Positions 41,016 to 49,560 of a stretch of DNA of 64,000 bases are shown in pieces; position 1 is the stretch's first letter; every line of letters starts with the position of its first letter. The stretch comes from Ornithinibacillus xuwenensis (GTDB lineage Bacteria; Bacillota; Bacilli; Bacillales; Amphibacillaceae). The stretch covers positions 496,001-560,000 of the forward strand of contig NZ_JBDIML010000001.1 in the NCBI RefSeq assembly GCF_039614845.1. Reading direction: 5' to 3'. The translations under genes were made by a program, and so were the position numbers. The notes under the pieces were generated by a model. The model made no database searches. It saw only the letters and a list, made by a program, of their open reading frames with translations, and was not told the origin of the DNA.

Positions 41016-42263
41016 TTGAATTTATTAGAAGATGCAACAAAACTAATGGAAATGGACCAGGTAAATGAGGCAATCGAATTATTAAATTCATCTATTCCTA
41101 CTGCAAAGGATGATGAATTATTTGCTATTGCTGAATTTTATATTCAGTGGGGCTTCTTAGTTGAAGCCGAAGAAGTTCTAAATAAATTGCTGGTTAACTA
41201 TCCTAATGAGAGTGAATTAAAACTATTACTAACGGATATTTACATTGAACAACAACGAGATGAGGATGCAATCGAGCTTCTTAATTCCATTGATGCAGAA
41301 GATGATTCCTTCTTACAAGTACTTGTTTCGTTAGCAGATTTATATCAAGCACAAGGTTTGTTCGAAGTAGCAGAACAAAAACTCTTGCAAGCTAAGCATA
41401 TAAGTCCATCAGAGGTAATTATTGATTTTGCACTAGGAGAACTTTACTATTCATTAGGTGATTTTAAACGAGCTGTTACACATTATGAAAAGGTGCTAAA
41501 GAATGATGAATTAGCAATTTCCATGCATGAGCGGTTAGCAGAGTCTTACGCGAATATTGGTGAATATGAGCTTGCGTTAGAATTCTATGAGAAGGACGAT
41601 AATAAAAATTCTGATGTCTTATATAAATATGGCTTTACGGCATTTCAGGCAGATAGAAAGGATATTGCGATTAATGTGTGGAAAGAGCTCTTAGAGGAAG
41701 ATCCATATTATCACACTGCATACATGAAGCTTGCTAAAGCTTATGAAGATGAAGAGTTGATTGAGGAAGCTTATGAAACAACTTTAGCAGGAATTAAGGT
41801 TGATGAATTTAATAAAGAATTGTATTTTCTCGCTGGTTCTTTAGCGCATAAACTTAATCTTGATGAAGATAGTGAAAAGCATGTGCGTGAAGCAGTCGTT
41901 TTGGATGCTGATTATAGAGAAGCGGTGTTATTTTTAATTGAGCTATTAAAAGAAAAGGACAAGCCAGAGGACATTATAGATTTAATCCATAATGTGAAAG
42001 AAACAGGCGGAGATGACCCAATATATGACTGGGAAATCGCACGTGCGTTTAACGAAATAGAATCATATAATGATGCATTAAATTACTATAAAGAAGCATA
42101 TAATAGCTTACAACATGACAGTGACTTCTTAAAGGAATACGGATATTTTCTAACCGAGGAAGGGAGGACACAAGAAGCGATTAACGTATTTGAGTCATAT
42201 TTGCACTTAGAAAATCAGGATGATGAAATCGTAGATTATGTTAGTCGGTTGAAGCAATTGTAA
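41016..42263 (+). CDS. ypiA: TPR-repeat protein YpiA
   Basis: The 415-residue acidic, all-helical protein is built from tetratricopeptide repeats along its length (for example ALGELYYSLGDFKRAVTHYEK and YANIGEYELALEFYEK). TPR proteins are scaffolds for protein contacts; no enzyme motif is visible. It follows aroA and precedes ypiB, as ypiA does in B. subtilis. The start is TTG at 41016 with GAAAGGG eight bases upstream. Confidence 0.88.
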   Translation: MNLLEDATKLMEMDQVNEAIELLNSSIPTAKDDELFAIAEFYIQWGFLVEAEEVLNKLLVNYPNESELKLLLTDIYIEQQRDEDAIELLNSIDAEDDSFLQVLVSLADLYQAQGLFEVAEQKLLQAKHISPSEVIIDFALGELYYSLGDFKRAVTHYEKVLKNDELAISMHERLAESYANIGEYELALEFYEKDDNKNSDVLYKYGFTAFQADRKDIAINVWKELLEEDPYYHTAYMKLAKAYEDEELIEEAYETTLAGIKVDEFNKELYFLAGSLAHKLNLDEDSEKHVREAVVLDADYREAVLFLIELLKEKDKPEDIIDLIHNVKETGGDDPIYDWEIARAFNEIESYNDALNYYKEAYNSLQHDSDFLKEYGYFLTEEGRTQEAINVFESYLHLENQDDEIVDYVSRLKQL

Positions 42264-42290
42264 TGAGCAAAGGAGGAGGTAACTCACTTT

Positions 42291-42866
42291 ATGCATACTC
42301 CTATTTCCGTAAAGGATAAAAAGAAGTTTTTACAATGGTTTCTTAACAATTATCAGTTGAAGAAGCGGGAAAGCGTATGGATTTTAAATTATTTAATTAA
42401 CCATCATGAAATTTTGGAGAACGTTCATTTTGTCCATGATGCTAAGTTTTGCATGCGAAGTATCATCATTACTAGTCAATGCTCAAAAGAAGTCCCTTTT
42501 CGATTTTATAAAAATCATTTAGTTACGACGGATGCGGAAAAAGCTTTTCATGATATTCGCTTAAATCAACATGAGTCCTTATACATTCAATTAAATTTTA
42601 ATAAATCCAATCAAAATCACATGTATGCTTCGGTGTTAGAAGAAAATCCTTTTGTTCCTGATGACTATGTCATTACCCAACAAGATAAAGATAATGCAAC
42701 GATATTACTAGATAACTCCCTGTTTGAATTTAAAAGGAAACAGCTTCTAGCTGAAATTGATCAAACACTTGATGAACAAGACCGTGATAAGTTTAATAAG
42801 CTAGTATTGGAACTTCGAATACTGGAAGCAAAGATGCTAAGTCAACCTAGCTTGCAAGAGCAATAG
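42291..42866 (+). CDS. ypiB: UPF0302 family protein YpiB
   Basis: The 191-residue soluble protein matches B. subtilis YpiB through most of its length, including VSVKDKKKFLQWFLNNYQ-like opening, TTDAEKAFHDIRLN and SLYIQLNF. The second part contains an IDEAL-type segment (about 145-180: FEFKRKQLLAEIDQTLDEQD). Its biochemical role is not established. GGAGGAGGT precedes the ATG. It lies between ypiA and ypiF. Confidence 0.9.
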   Translation: MHTPISVKDKKKFLQWFLNNYQLKKRESVWILNYLINHHEILENVHFVHDAKFCMRSIIITSQCSKEVPFRFYKNHLVTTDAEKAFHDIRLNQHESLYIQLNFNKSNQNHMYASVLEENPFVPDDYVITQQDKDNATILLDNSLFEFKRKQLLAEIDQTLDEQDRDKFNKLVLELRILEAKMLSQPSLQEQ

Positions 42867-42955
42867 GTTGATTTTTTTTGTATTCATCAGTAACATTTAC
42901 ACGGGTATAATAAATTGTTAAATTTGGTAAATACTATAGGATGGTGACTACATAC

Positions 42956-43414
42956 ATGCAATGGACAAAAAACGATATGCAACTATATGTTGGGTCAAAG
43001 GAGTATATTGACACTGCTCTTATTCCAATCATCCCTTTTCAAGTTTCACAAGAATCAACGATTGGAAAGAGTACCTTAAAACGAGAGGTTGTATCAATTT
43101 TTGCAACCGAAATTGAACAAGAGCTTACAGGAAGGATTCTATTAATACCGAATTATTATTATCTAGAGTTCGGTGATAAATCGGAAGAGTTAAAGCGCTT
43201 AAATCAATGGATAGAGGAAATTAAAAAACAACCATTTAAACATGTCTTTATTCTCACCCTAGATGCAAATTGGAAGAAAGTAGAAAGTGATTTAGAAGGA
43301 AATTTATTGTGGTTACCCGGATTCACTTCTGAAAATACAGCCTCTACAAAAATGCAACAATTAATTCGTGGACAAGTAACAGATGTTGTAGAGCTTATTC
43401 GTAGCTATTGGTAA
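42956..43414 (+). CDS. ypiF: DUF2487 protein YpiF
   Basis: The 152-residue soluble protein belongs to the DUF2487 (YpiF) family, always found upstream of qcrABC in Bacillus. It has no recognised catalytic motif. I chose the ATG at 42956 because the protein then begins MQWTKNDMQLYVGSKEYIDT, like its homologues, and GGATGGTGA lies upstream. An earlier in-frame ATG at 42941 lies over that site. The linkage suggests a role in bc complex assembly or use, which is inference. Confidence 0.85.
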   Translation: MQWTKNDMQLYVGSKEYIDTALIPIIPFQVSQESTIGKSTLKREVVSIFATEIEQELTGRILLIPNYYYLEFGDKSEELKRLNQWIEEIKKQPFKHVFILTLDANWKKVESDLEGNLLWLPGFTSENTASTKMQQLIRGQVTDVVELIRSYW

Positions 43415-43553
43415 TAATAAAAAATAGTGAATTCTTTCAGAACAAATATGGTTATATATTGACCGAGCAGTAAGTTTGCGCTATCATGGTAATGTCCTAG
43501 TAATCTGATTAAAATTATTGTCCGTGATAAATGTAAAAAGAGGGGGGAAAATC

Positions 43554-44066
43554 ATGAGCGAAGAAAAGCAACAAGTGTCCCGTCGTCAGTTTCTAAATTA
43601 TACACTAACAGGTGTTGGCGGATTTATGGCAGCAGGAATGCTTGCACCAATGCTCAGAATGGCAATTGACCCAGTTTTGCAGCCAGCAAGTACTGGAGAA
43701 TATGCAAATGTTGGTCTTGCTGTTGAAGATATCACAACAACACCTCAACGTGTCGATTGGAAGATTGATCAAGTAGATGGATGGTATGAATCAAAAGTTG
43801 GAAGAACTGCTTGGGTGTACAAAAATGATAGTGGTGACATCATAGCACTTTCCCCAATATGTACTCACTTAGGATGTGTTGTATCATGGGAAGGAAGCGA
43901 AAGTCATCCAAATCAATTCTTTTGCCCATGTCATGAAGGACGCTATACAAAAGATGGCGTAAACATTCCTGGAACACCACCAACTGCTCCATTAGCGGTA
44001 TATCAACAAAAAGTGGAAAACGGAATGTTATTCTTAGGTAAAGCAATAGCAAGAGAGGGGGCGTAA
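43554..44066 (+). CDS. qcrA: menaquinol-cytochrome c reductase Rieske iron-sulfur subunit QcrA
   Basis: QcrA carries the Rieske [2Fe-2S] cluster of the menaquinol:cytochrome c reductase (bc complex) on the outer membrane face. The 170-residue protein has a twin-arginine motif (SRRQFLN), one N-terminal helix, and cluster motifs C-T-H-L-G-C and C-P-C-H-E-G. I chose the ATG at 43554 because AGAGGGGGG is just upstream; the earlier ATG at 43518 has no site. qcrB follows after six bases. Confidence 0.96.
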   Translation: MSEEKQQVSRRQFLNYTLTGVGGFMAAGMLAPMLRMAIDPVLQPASTGEYANVGLAVEDITTTPQRVDWKIDQVDGWYESKVGRTAWVYKNDSGDIIALSPICTHLGCVVSWEGSESHPNQFFCPCHEGRYTKDGVNIPGTPPTAPLAVYQQKVENGMLFLGKAIAREGA

Positions 44067-44072
44067 TTACAT

Positions 44073-44747
44073 ATGCTACAAAAAATTTATGACTGGATTG
44101 ACGAGCGTATAGATATTACGCCAATTTGGCGAGATATTGCAGACCACGAAGTTCCTGAACATGTAAACCCTGCGCATCATTTCTCAGCTTTTGTATATTG
44201 CTTTGGTGGGTTAACATTTTTTGTGGTAGTTATCCAAATTTTATCTGGTATGTTTTTAACGATGTATTATGTACCAGATATTGAAAACGCTTGGAAGTCT
44301 GTTTATTATTTACAAACAGAGGTAGCGCATGGACAAATTGTCCGAGGTATGCACCACTGGGGTGCTAGTGTAGTTATTGTTATGCTTTTATTACATACAT
44401 TACGTGTATTTTTCCAAGGCGCATACAAAAAACCACGTGAGCTTAACTGGATGGTTGGAGTTCTAATCTTTTTTGTTATGCTAGGTCTAGGATTTACTGG
44501 ATATCTATTACCTTGGGATAACAAAGCATACTTTGCAACACAAGTAGGTTTAGAAATTGCTGAACAAGTACCACTTATTGGTGACGATTTGAAAACATTA
44601 TTAGCTGGTGATGATGAAATTGTAGGTGCACAAACACTTACTCGTTTCTTTGCAATCCATGTATTCTTCTTACCGGCTGCATTATTTGGTTTAATGGCGG
44701 CACACTTTATTTTAATCCGTCGACAAGGTATATCAGGACCACTTTAG
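44073..44747 (+). CDS. qcrB: menaquinol-cytochrome c reductase cytochrome b subunit QcrB
   Basis: QcrB is the four-helix cytochrome b6-type subunit that binds the b haems and menaquinone. The 224-residue protein has the haem-ligand His pairs in MHHWGASVVIVMLLLHTLRVF (His at about 90-105) and ALFGLMAAHFILIRRQG (second helix pair). It includes the conserved quinone-site segment GYLLPWDNKAYFATQV. It follows qcrA and precedes qcrC in one operon. Confidence 0.96.
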   Translation: MLQKIYDWIDERIDITPIWRDIADHEVPEHVNPAHHFSAFVYCFGGLTFFVVVIQILSGMFLTMYYVPDIENAWKSVYYLQTEVAHGQIVRGMHHWGASVVIVMLLLHTLRVFFQGAYKKPRELNWMVGVLIFFVMLGLGFTGYLLPWDNKAYFATQVGLEIAEQVPLIGDDLKTLLAGDDEIVGAQTLTRFFAIHVFFLPAALFGLMAAHFILIRRQGISGPL

Positions 44748-44762
44748 AAGGAGGGGAAAGCT

Positions 44763-45545
44763 ATGCATAAGGGAAAAGGAATGAAATTTGTCGGAGACTC
44801 TCGTGTTTCCGCTGAACGCAAATCACAAATACCAAAAGATTATTCTGAGTATCCTGGAAGAACAGAAGCTTTTTGGCCCAACTTTTTATTAAAAGAGTGG
44901 TTAGTAGGTGCTGTATTCTTAGTAGGGTTTTTATGCCTTACTTTGGCTCACCCATCTCCTCTGGAAGGAATGGCGGATCCAACGAATGCATCCTATATAC
45001 CTTTGCCGGATTGGTACTTCTTGTTCTTATACGAACTCTTAAAATATGAATTTGCAAGCGGACCATATGTGTTAATTGGAATATTAGGTATTCCAGGTCT
45101 AGCTTTTGGAGCGCTTCTCTTAGCACCATTTTTAGATAATGGACCAGGAAGAAGACCACATCAACGTCCAATTGCTGTTATCATGATGTTATTAGCATTA
45201 GTTTCAACCATTTGGTTAACATATGCTTCAGCTGAGCATGTTGATTGGGAAGCTCGTGCAGAGATGAATAAACCGGTTCCACCTAGTGAGGTGCAAATTG
45301 ATACGGACCATGCTGGTTATGCGGTTTATGAATCTAGCTGCTTGCAGTGTCATGGTGATCAATTACAGGGAACTTCTGGTGTTGCACCAACTTTAATTGG
45401 TATTGAGTATTCTGCTGAAGAAATTGCAAAAATTGCAAGAGAAGGTATAAATTCAATGCCTCCAAATATGTTCACAGGTTCCGATGAAGAGCTAGAGCAG
45501 CTAGTTGATTTTATCATCTCGGTAAATGAACAGGGTGAAGAATAA
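44763..45545 (+). CDS. qcrC: menaquinol-cytochrome c reductase cytochrome b/c subunit QcrC
   Basis: QcrC is the Bacillus-type fusion of subunit IV of the b6c complex to a cytochrome c domain. The 260-residue protein has three membrane helices (about 48-65, 95-125 and 138-158), with PDWYFLFLYELLKYE typical of subunit IV. A C-terminal haem c domain has the C-x-x-C-H motif at Cys193-Cys196-His197 and an axial Met in INSMPPNMF. ResABC in this window would attach that haem. GGAGGGGAAAG precedes the ATG. Confidence 0.96.
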   Translation: MHKGKGMKFVGDSRVSAERKSQIPKDYSEYPGRTEAFWPNFLLKEWLVGAVFLVGFLCLTLAHPSPLEGMADPTNASYIPLPDWYFLFLYELLKYEFASGPYVLIGILGIPGLAFGALLLAPFLDNGPGRRPHQRPIAVIMMLLALVSTIWLTYASAEHVDWEARAEMNKPVPPSEVQIDTDHAGYAVYESSCLQCHGDQLQGTSGVAPTLIGIEYSAEEIAKIAREGINSMPPNMFTGSDEELEQLVDFIISVNEQGEE

Positions 45546-45559
45546 ACAATAAACAAAAG

Positions 45560-45592
45560 CACCTTTGCCAGTTGTGGTAAAGGTGTTTTTTT
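45560..45592 (+). terminator. terminator of qcrABC
   Basis: CACCTTTGCC (45560-45569) pairs with GGTAAAGGTG (45576-45585), 10 bp with one G-U pair, then seven Ts. Confidence 0.9.
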
Positions 45593-45625
45593 ATCATAAT
45601 TTACAAAAAGAGGTGTAGTATCTGA

Positions 45626-46207
45626 ATGATTAAAGCCATACTACTTGATCGAAAGTTTTTAGTGCTATTATTTATCGTTAATTTGCTTGGAACGATATAT
45701 GGATACTACTGGTATAAGTCACAATTAGTCGTTACTCCAGATATCTTTCTTGTCTTTGTTCCTGACAGTCCAACTGCTAGCCTGTTTTTTACGATATTTC
45801 TACTGTTCTTTTTATTTCGAAAGCATTTTCCACTGGTTGAGGCATTAGCCATAATTACATTGTTTAAATATGGTGTTTGGGCTGTTGTGATGAATCTATT
45901 GACATTAGTTGTTAATGGAAGCTTACCATGGGAAGGATATATGTTAATTGCATCACATGGTGCGATGGCCGTTCAGGGTTTGTTATATTCTCCGTATTAC
46001 AAAATAAAACCAATACATATTGTTGTTGCTGCTGTTTGGACGTTACACAATGATGTGATCGATTATGTGTTTGAAATGATGCCGAGCTATGCATCGTTAT
46101 CGAAATACATGAATGAGATTGGCTATTTCACATTTTGGTTAAGCATTCTCTCTGTTGGAATAGCCTATATGCTGACGATAAGAAATAAAAATAGAGCAAG
46201 CCTATAA
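45626..46207 (+). CDS. ypjA: DUF1405 membrane protein YpjA
   Basis: The 193-residue protein has about six membrane helices and belongs to DUF1405 (YpjA). It lies directly after qcrABC, as in B. subtilis. It opens MIKAILLDRKFLVLLFIVNL and contains the conserved DVIDYVFEMMP segment. AGAGGTG lies somewhat far (about 11 bases) before the ATG. The function is unknown. Confidence 0.87.
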   Translation: MIKAILLDRKFLVLLFIVNLLGTIYGYYWYKSQLVVTPDIFLVFVPDSPTASLFFTIFLLFFLFRKHFPLVEALAIITLFKYGVWAVVMNLLTLVVNGSLPWEGYMLIASHGAMAVQGLLYSPYYKIKPIHIVVAAVWTLHNDVIDYVFEMMPSYASLSKYMNEIGYFTFWLSILSVGIAYMLTIRNKNRASL

Positions 46208-46271
46208 GTTATATAATACTTTTGCCACTCATACATTATTAAAAGTGATTCTTTTGTGTGGGGTGGTCTCT

Positions 46272-46526
46272 ATGAAAAGAAACAAACTGGTAAATATCTT
46301 TAAATGGTTACTCATAGGGATACTGCTTTATGTACTAATTGAAATAATAATTGGGGAAACCGTAAATGCCAATACAAAGCAAAACCAAAAGGGAGACGAT
46401 AATATGTTTCCCTTTTATTGGTTAATCATTATTGTCGGAGGAATAATCGCGATTACATTATCTTACGTTAGCTGGAGAAAATATAGAGGAGAAAAGGAAG
46501 AGAAAAAAAACTTGGACACCGAGTAA
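46272..46526 (+). CDS. ypjB: shortened YpjB-like membrane protein
   Basis: This 84-residue protein has a signal-like N-terminal helix (about 8-28), a short polar stretch, and one C-terminal helix (about 50-69) followed by a basic tail RKYRGEKEEKK. B. subtilis ypjB, at this position after ypjA, encodes a sporulation protein of about 260 residues with an N-terminal signal and a C-terminal membrane anchor. Here the two ends appear to be kept while the large extracytoplasmic middle is gone. The homology is inferred from position and the C-terminal YVSWRKYRGEK pattern. I chose the ATG at 46272 because GGGGTGG lies upstream. It may be a functional small protein or a decayed gene. Confidence 0.55.
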   Translation: MKRNKLVNIFKWLLIGILLYVLIEIIIGETVNANTKQNQKGDDNMFPFYWLIIIVGGIIAITLSYVSWRKYRGEKEEKKNLDTE

Positions 46527-46529
46527 ATA

Positions 46530-46558
46530 ATTGACGTTTATTTACTTTTTGACTAAAA
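46530..46558 (+). promoter_or_regulatory. sigma-A promoter of the zinc metallopeptidase gene
   Basis: TTGACG (46530-46535, five of six) and TAAAAT (46553-46558, five of six) with an ideal 17-base spacer. Predicted start near 46565, 40 bases before the gene. Confidence 0.6.
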
Positions 46559-46604
46559 TTGACTATAGATAGACGAATTAACATAATATGGAGGAATGCA
46601 AAGA

Positions 46605-47282
46605 ATGGGTGCATATATTATCTATTTAGCCTTGATTTTAATTATCCCAATTTGGGCTCAATCAAGGGTGAAAGGTACCTACAAAAAGTATTCAAAAATA
46701 GCTACTTCATCACAGATGACAGGAGCTCAAGTAGCTCGAAAAATCTTAGATGATAATGGGCTTTACGATATTCAGATTGAGGAAACAAAAGGTTTATTAT
46801 CCGATCACTATGATCCAAGAAAGAAAGTGGTTAGACTTTCAAGTGGGATATACCATGGTCACTCTATGGCATCATCTGCTGTAGCAGCACATGAGGTTGG
46901 ACACGCTATCCAGGATGCCGAATCGTATGCTTTTATGCGATTTAGAAGTGCTTTAGTGCCTGTCGCAAACTTTGGATCGAATATTTCAATATTTCTTATC
47001 ATAGCAGGTTTTATCTTTGGGATGTTAGAGTTAGCAACTATCGGTGTTGTATTTATGGGTGCAGCTGTATTATTCCAACTTGTAACCTTACCTGTTGAAT
47101 TTGATGCTTCTAACCGGGCAATGGCTCAATTAGTTTCTACGGGTATTATTCGTAACAATGAAGAGCGTGAAACAAAAAAAGTATTGAATGCTGCTGCAAT
47201 GACATATGTAGCTGCTGCACTAGTAGCTGTTGCAGAATTGATTCGATTTATATTAATGATTGTTGCAAGTAGTGAAGACTAA
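46605..47282 (+). CDS. zinc metallopeptidase (YugP family)
   Basis: The 225-residue membrane protein belongs to the YugP/Zn-dependent protease family (Zn_peptidase_2). It has an N-terminal helix, the zinc-binding motif HEVGHAIQ (about residue 100), a third ligand region VEFDASNRA, and two hydrophobic C-terminal segments. In B. subtilis yugP lies elsewhere, so its place between ypjB and ypjC is different here. GGAGG precedes the ATG at 46605; an ATG three codons earlier is on that site. It has a good sigma-A promoter. Its substrates are not known. Confidence 0.88.
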   Translation: MGAYIIYLALILIIPIWAQSRVKGTYKKYSKIATSSQMTGAQVARKILDDNGLYDIQIEETKGLLSDHYDPRKKVVRLSSGIYHGHSMASSAVAAHEVGHAIQDAESYAFMRFRSALVPVANFGSNISIFLIIAGFIFGMLELATIGVVFMGAAVLFQLVTLPVEFDASNRAMAQLVSTGIIRNNEERETKKVLNAAAMTYVAAALVAVAELIRFILMIVASSED

Positions 47283-47289
47283 TAACGAG

Positions 47290-47319
47290 AGGGATGAACA
47301 ACTAGGTTCATCCCTTTTT
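47290..47319 (+). terminator. terminator of the metallopeptidase gene
   Basis: A perfect 10-bp stem (AGGGATGAAC 47290-47299, GTTCATCCCT 47306-47315) followed by Ts on the plus strand. It may also serve the convergent YitT-type gene. Confidence 0.85.
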
Positions 47320-47320
47320 C

Positions 47321-48193
47321 TTAATCACGAATAGGATTCTTGTTTTCATCGAGTGTAAACCCTTCACCAACAACATCATGGACAGAACTAACTGCTACAA
47401 AAGCATGAGGATCAATCGTGTTAATGATATTCTTTAGCTTTACAATTTCATTTCTTCCAACAACACAATATAACACATCTCTTTTTTCACCTGTAAAACT
47501 TCCACGACCATCTAACACCGTAACGCCACGATCCATGGTCTTCATTATGTTCTCAGCTATTAAATCACTTTTACCGGAAATAATGGTTGCGCCACGAGCA
47601 GAATAAGCACCTTCCTGTATAAAGTCAATTACTCGTGCTCCAACGTAGACAGCGACTAATGTGTACATTCCTTGTTCAAGCTGTAGAATCGTAAATACTG
47701 ACGTAGCAATAACGACAAAATCAAATAGAAACATGGTTTTCCCCATACTCCACCCAACATATTTATGTACAATGCGAGCAATGATATCAACGCCACCAGT
47801 TGTTCCACCATATCGAAATACAATACCAAGTCCCGCTCCGATGAATACTCCTGCAAACAGTGCGGCAAGCGTTAAATCATTTTGTAGATGTATTGTAAAG
47901 GGATTAATCTGAAATACACTTAAGAAAAAAGATACCGCAAAAGTTCCAATAATCGTATATAATAACGTATTTCTTCCGAGAAACTTCCATCCTATAAATA
48001 ACACAGGAACATTTAAAATAATATTGGTAATCGCAGGATCCCACTTAAATGCAAAGTAGAGAATTAGCGTAATACCAGTGAAACCACCTTCACCTAAATT
48101 ATTTTGCATATTAAAGTGTACGATTCCAAAAGAAAATATTGCAGCACCTAATAAGATAAATAAGATATTTTTTATTTTTAAACCAAAAATCAT
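47321..48193 (-). CDS. ypjC: YitT family membrane protein (YpjC)
   Basis: The 290-residue protein has about six N-terminal membrane helices (1-190) with the family motif FRYGGTTGGVDIIARIV, then a C-terminal DUF2179 domain (about 215-285) with VLDGRGSFTGEKRDVLYCVV. YitT-family proteins are common in Bacillaceae; their function is not established. It is on the minus strand between the metallopeptidase and ypjD, and ypjC of B. subtilis has a similar length. GGAGGTGTC precedes the ATG on the minus strand. Confidence 0.9.
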   Translation of the reverse strand: MIFGLKIKNILFILLGAAIFSFGIVHFNMQNNLGEGGFTGITLILYFAFKWDPAITNIILNVPVLFIGWKFLGRNTLLYTIIGTFAVSFFLSVFQINPFTIHLQNDLTLAALFAGVFIGAGLGIVFRYGGTTGGVDIIARIVHKYVGWSMGKTMFLFDFVVIATSVFTILQLEQGMYTLVAVYVGARVIDFIQEGAYSARGATIISGKSDLIAENIMKTMDRGVTVLDGRGSFTGEKRDVLYCVVGRNEIVKLKNIINTIDPHAFVAVSSVHDVVGEGFTLDENKNPIRD

Positions 48194-48245
48194 GCTGACA
48201 CCTCCACTAGTACAGTTAATCCGTTAACATAATCGCACCTTCACT

Positions 48246-48274
48246 ATTATAATCAATTTAGATGACAAGAACAA
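48246..48274 (-). promoter_or_regulatory. candidate sigma-A promoter of ypjC
   Basis: On the minus strand TTGTTC (48274-48269), 17 bases, and a perfect TATAAT (48251-48246). The -35 is weak. Confidence 0.4.
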
Positions 48275-48300
48275 TAATTACTGAACTCGAACTAAATAAT

Positions 48301-48329
48301 TTGTCAAATATACTGGTATTCGCTAACAT
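48301..48329 (+). promoter_or_regulatory. candidate sigma-A promoter of ypjD-dapB
   Basis: TTGTCA (48301-48306, five of six), 17 bases, TAACAT (48324-48329, four of six). It is the only fair promoter before the ypjD-dapB-mgsA-bshA-cca-birA run. Confidence 0.4.
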
Positions 48330-48380
48330 TAGATTAGATACTTTACGCGGTATGCATCATACATAAAGGAGTCTTATAAA

Positions 48381-48713
48381 ATGAATAACTCAGTATATAC
48401 GACCAAAGACATACAAGAACGTGTTGATCGTTATATTGGTCAATTTAAAGAAGGCTATTTTTCACCACTTGCACTTATGGCGAGGCTAACAGAGGAAATA
48501 GGTGAATTAGCTCGTGAAGTGAATCATTATCATGGTGAAAAACCGAAGAAGTTGACGGAGAAGGAAAAGACAATGGAAGATGAACTGGGAGATGTTATCT
48601 TTGTTTTAACATGCTTTGCCAATTCATTAAATATTGATTTATCTGAGTCGTTCGACCGTGCAATGACGAAAATTGAGACAAGAGATAAAGATAGGTGGAC
48701 TCGCAAGGATTAA
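48381..48713 (+). CDS. ypjD: MazG-like nucleotide pyrophosphohydrolase YpjD
   Basis: The 110-residue protein is a single MazG-type all-alpha NTP pyrophosphohydrolase domain. It has the metal-binding pattern EEIGELAREVNH (about 35-46) and EDELGDVIFVLTCFAN (about 66-81), the ExxE...ExxD arrangement of the family. The precise nucleotide substrate is unknown. It heads the ypjD-dapB-mgsA-bshA-cca-birA cluster as in B. subtilis. GGAGTC precedes the ATG. Confidence 0.92.
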   Translation: MNNSVYTTKDIQERVDRYIGQFKEGYFSPLALMARLTEEIGELAREVNHYHGEKPKKLTEKEKTMEDELGDVIFVLTCFANSLNIDLSESFDRAMTKIETRDKDRWTRKD

Positions 48714-48745
48714 CGAATTAGAACTGCTTTAGGAGGAATAGACAG

Positions 48746-49540
48746 ATGCGTATTAAGATAGTAATCGCCGGTCCACGTGGACGGATGGGGCAGGAAGCTG
48801 TCAAAATGGTATTAGATGAGCCAGATTTTCAATTAGTTGGTTGTATAGATCGTAAAGATAAGGAAGTACAAGTGCCTTTTTTGGCTGAGAAAGGAATACC
48901 TGTATATCGAGATGCTGAGGAATGCTTCTACGCACAAGAGGTTGATGTTCTAATAGATCTAACGGTTGCAGAATCTAGCTACGACTATGTGATGATGGCA
49001 CTACGAAAACAAATTCGTTGTGTGGTTGGTACAACTGGGTTTTCGAATGAGCAACTTCAGACAATGAAGGCAACAGCCAAAGAGAACAGTACCGGATGTA
49101 TCATCGCACCTAATTTCGCATTAGGAGCTATATTAATGATGCATTTTTCTAAAATTGCAGCAAAATTTTTCCCGGATATTGAAATAATTGAAAAACATCA
49201 TGATCAAAAAATTGATGCTCCTTCAGGTACAGCTATTAAAACAGCAGAAATGATAAAAAACGTAAGAAATTCAAAAATACAAGGCCACCCTGATGAAGTA
49301 GAAACGATGCAAGGGGCAAGGGGTGCTTCAGATGACGGAATTCGAATACATAGCCTTCGCTTACCAGGCTTAGTTGCTCATCAAGAGGTAATCTTTGGTG
49401 GGGAAGGACAAACACTTACAATCAAGCACGACTCTATGAATCGAAAATCATTTATGGAAGGGATTAAACTATCCGTTCAACAAGTTATGAATCTGAAGGA
49501 ATACGTTTATGGTTTAGAAAATGTTCTTGATTTAGCATAA
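48746..49540 (+). CDS. dapB: 4-hydroxy-tetrahydrodipicolinate reductase
   Basis: DapB reduces the cyclic intermediate of lysine, diaminopimelate and spore dipicolinate synthesis using NAD(P)H. The 264-residue protein has the nucleotide-binding motif IAGPRGRMGQEAV (about 5-17) and the signature EKHHDQKIDAPSGTA with catalytic His and Lys. AGGAGG precedes the ATG. mgsA follows after 20 bases. Confidence 0.95.
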   Translation: MRIKIVIAGPRGRMGQEAVKMVLDEPDFQLVGCIDRKDKEVQVPFLAEKGIPVYRDAEECFYAQEVDVLIDLTVAESSYDYVMMALRKQIRCVVGTTGFSNEQLQTMKATAKENSTGCIIAPNFALGAILMMHFSKIAAKFFPDIEIIEKHHDQKIDAPSGTAIKTAEMIKNVRNSKIQGHPDEVETMQGARGASDDGIRIHSLRLPGLVAHQEVIFGGEGQTLTIKHDSMNRKSFMEGIKLSVQQVMNLKEYVYGLENVLDLA

Positions 49541-49560
49541 ATCCTATTTGGAGGTAACCT

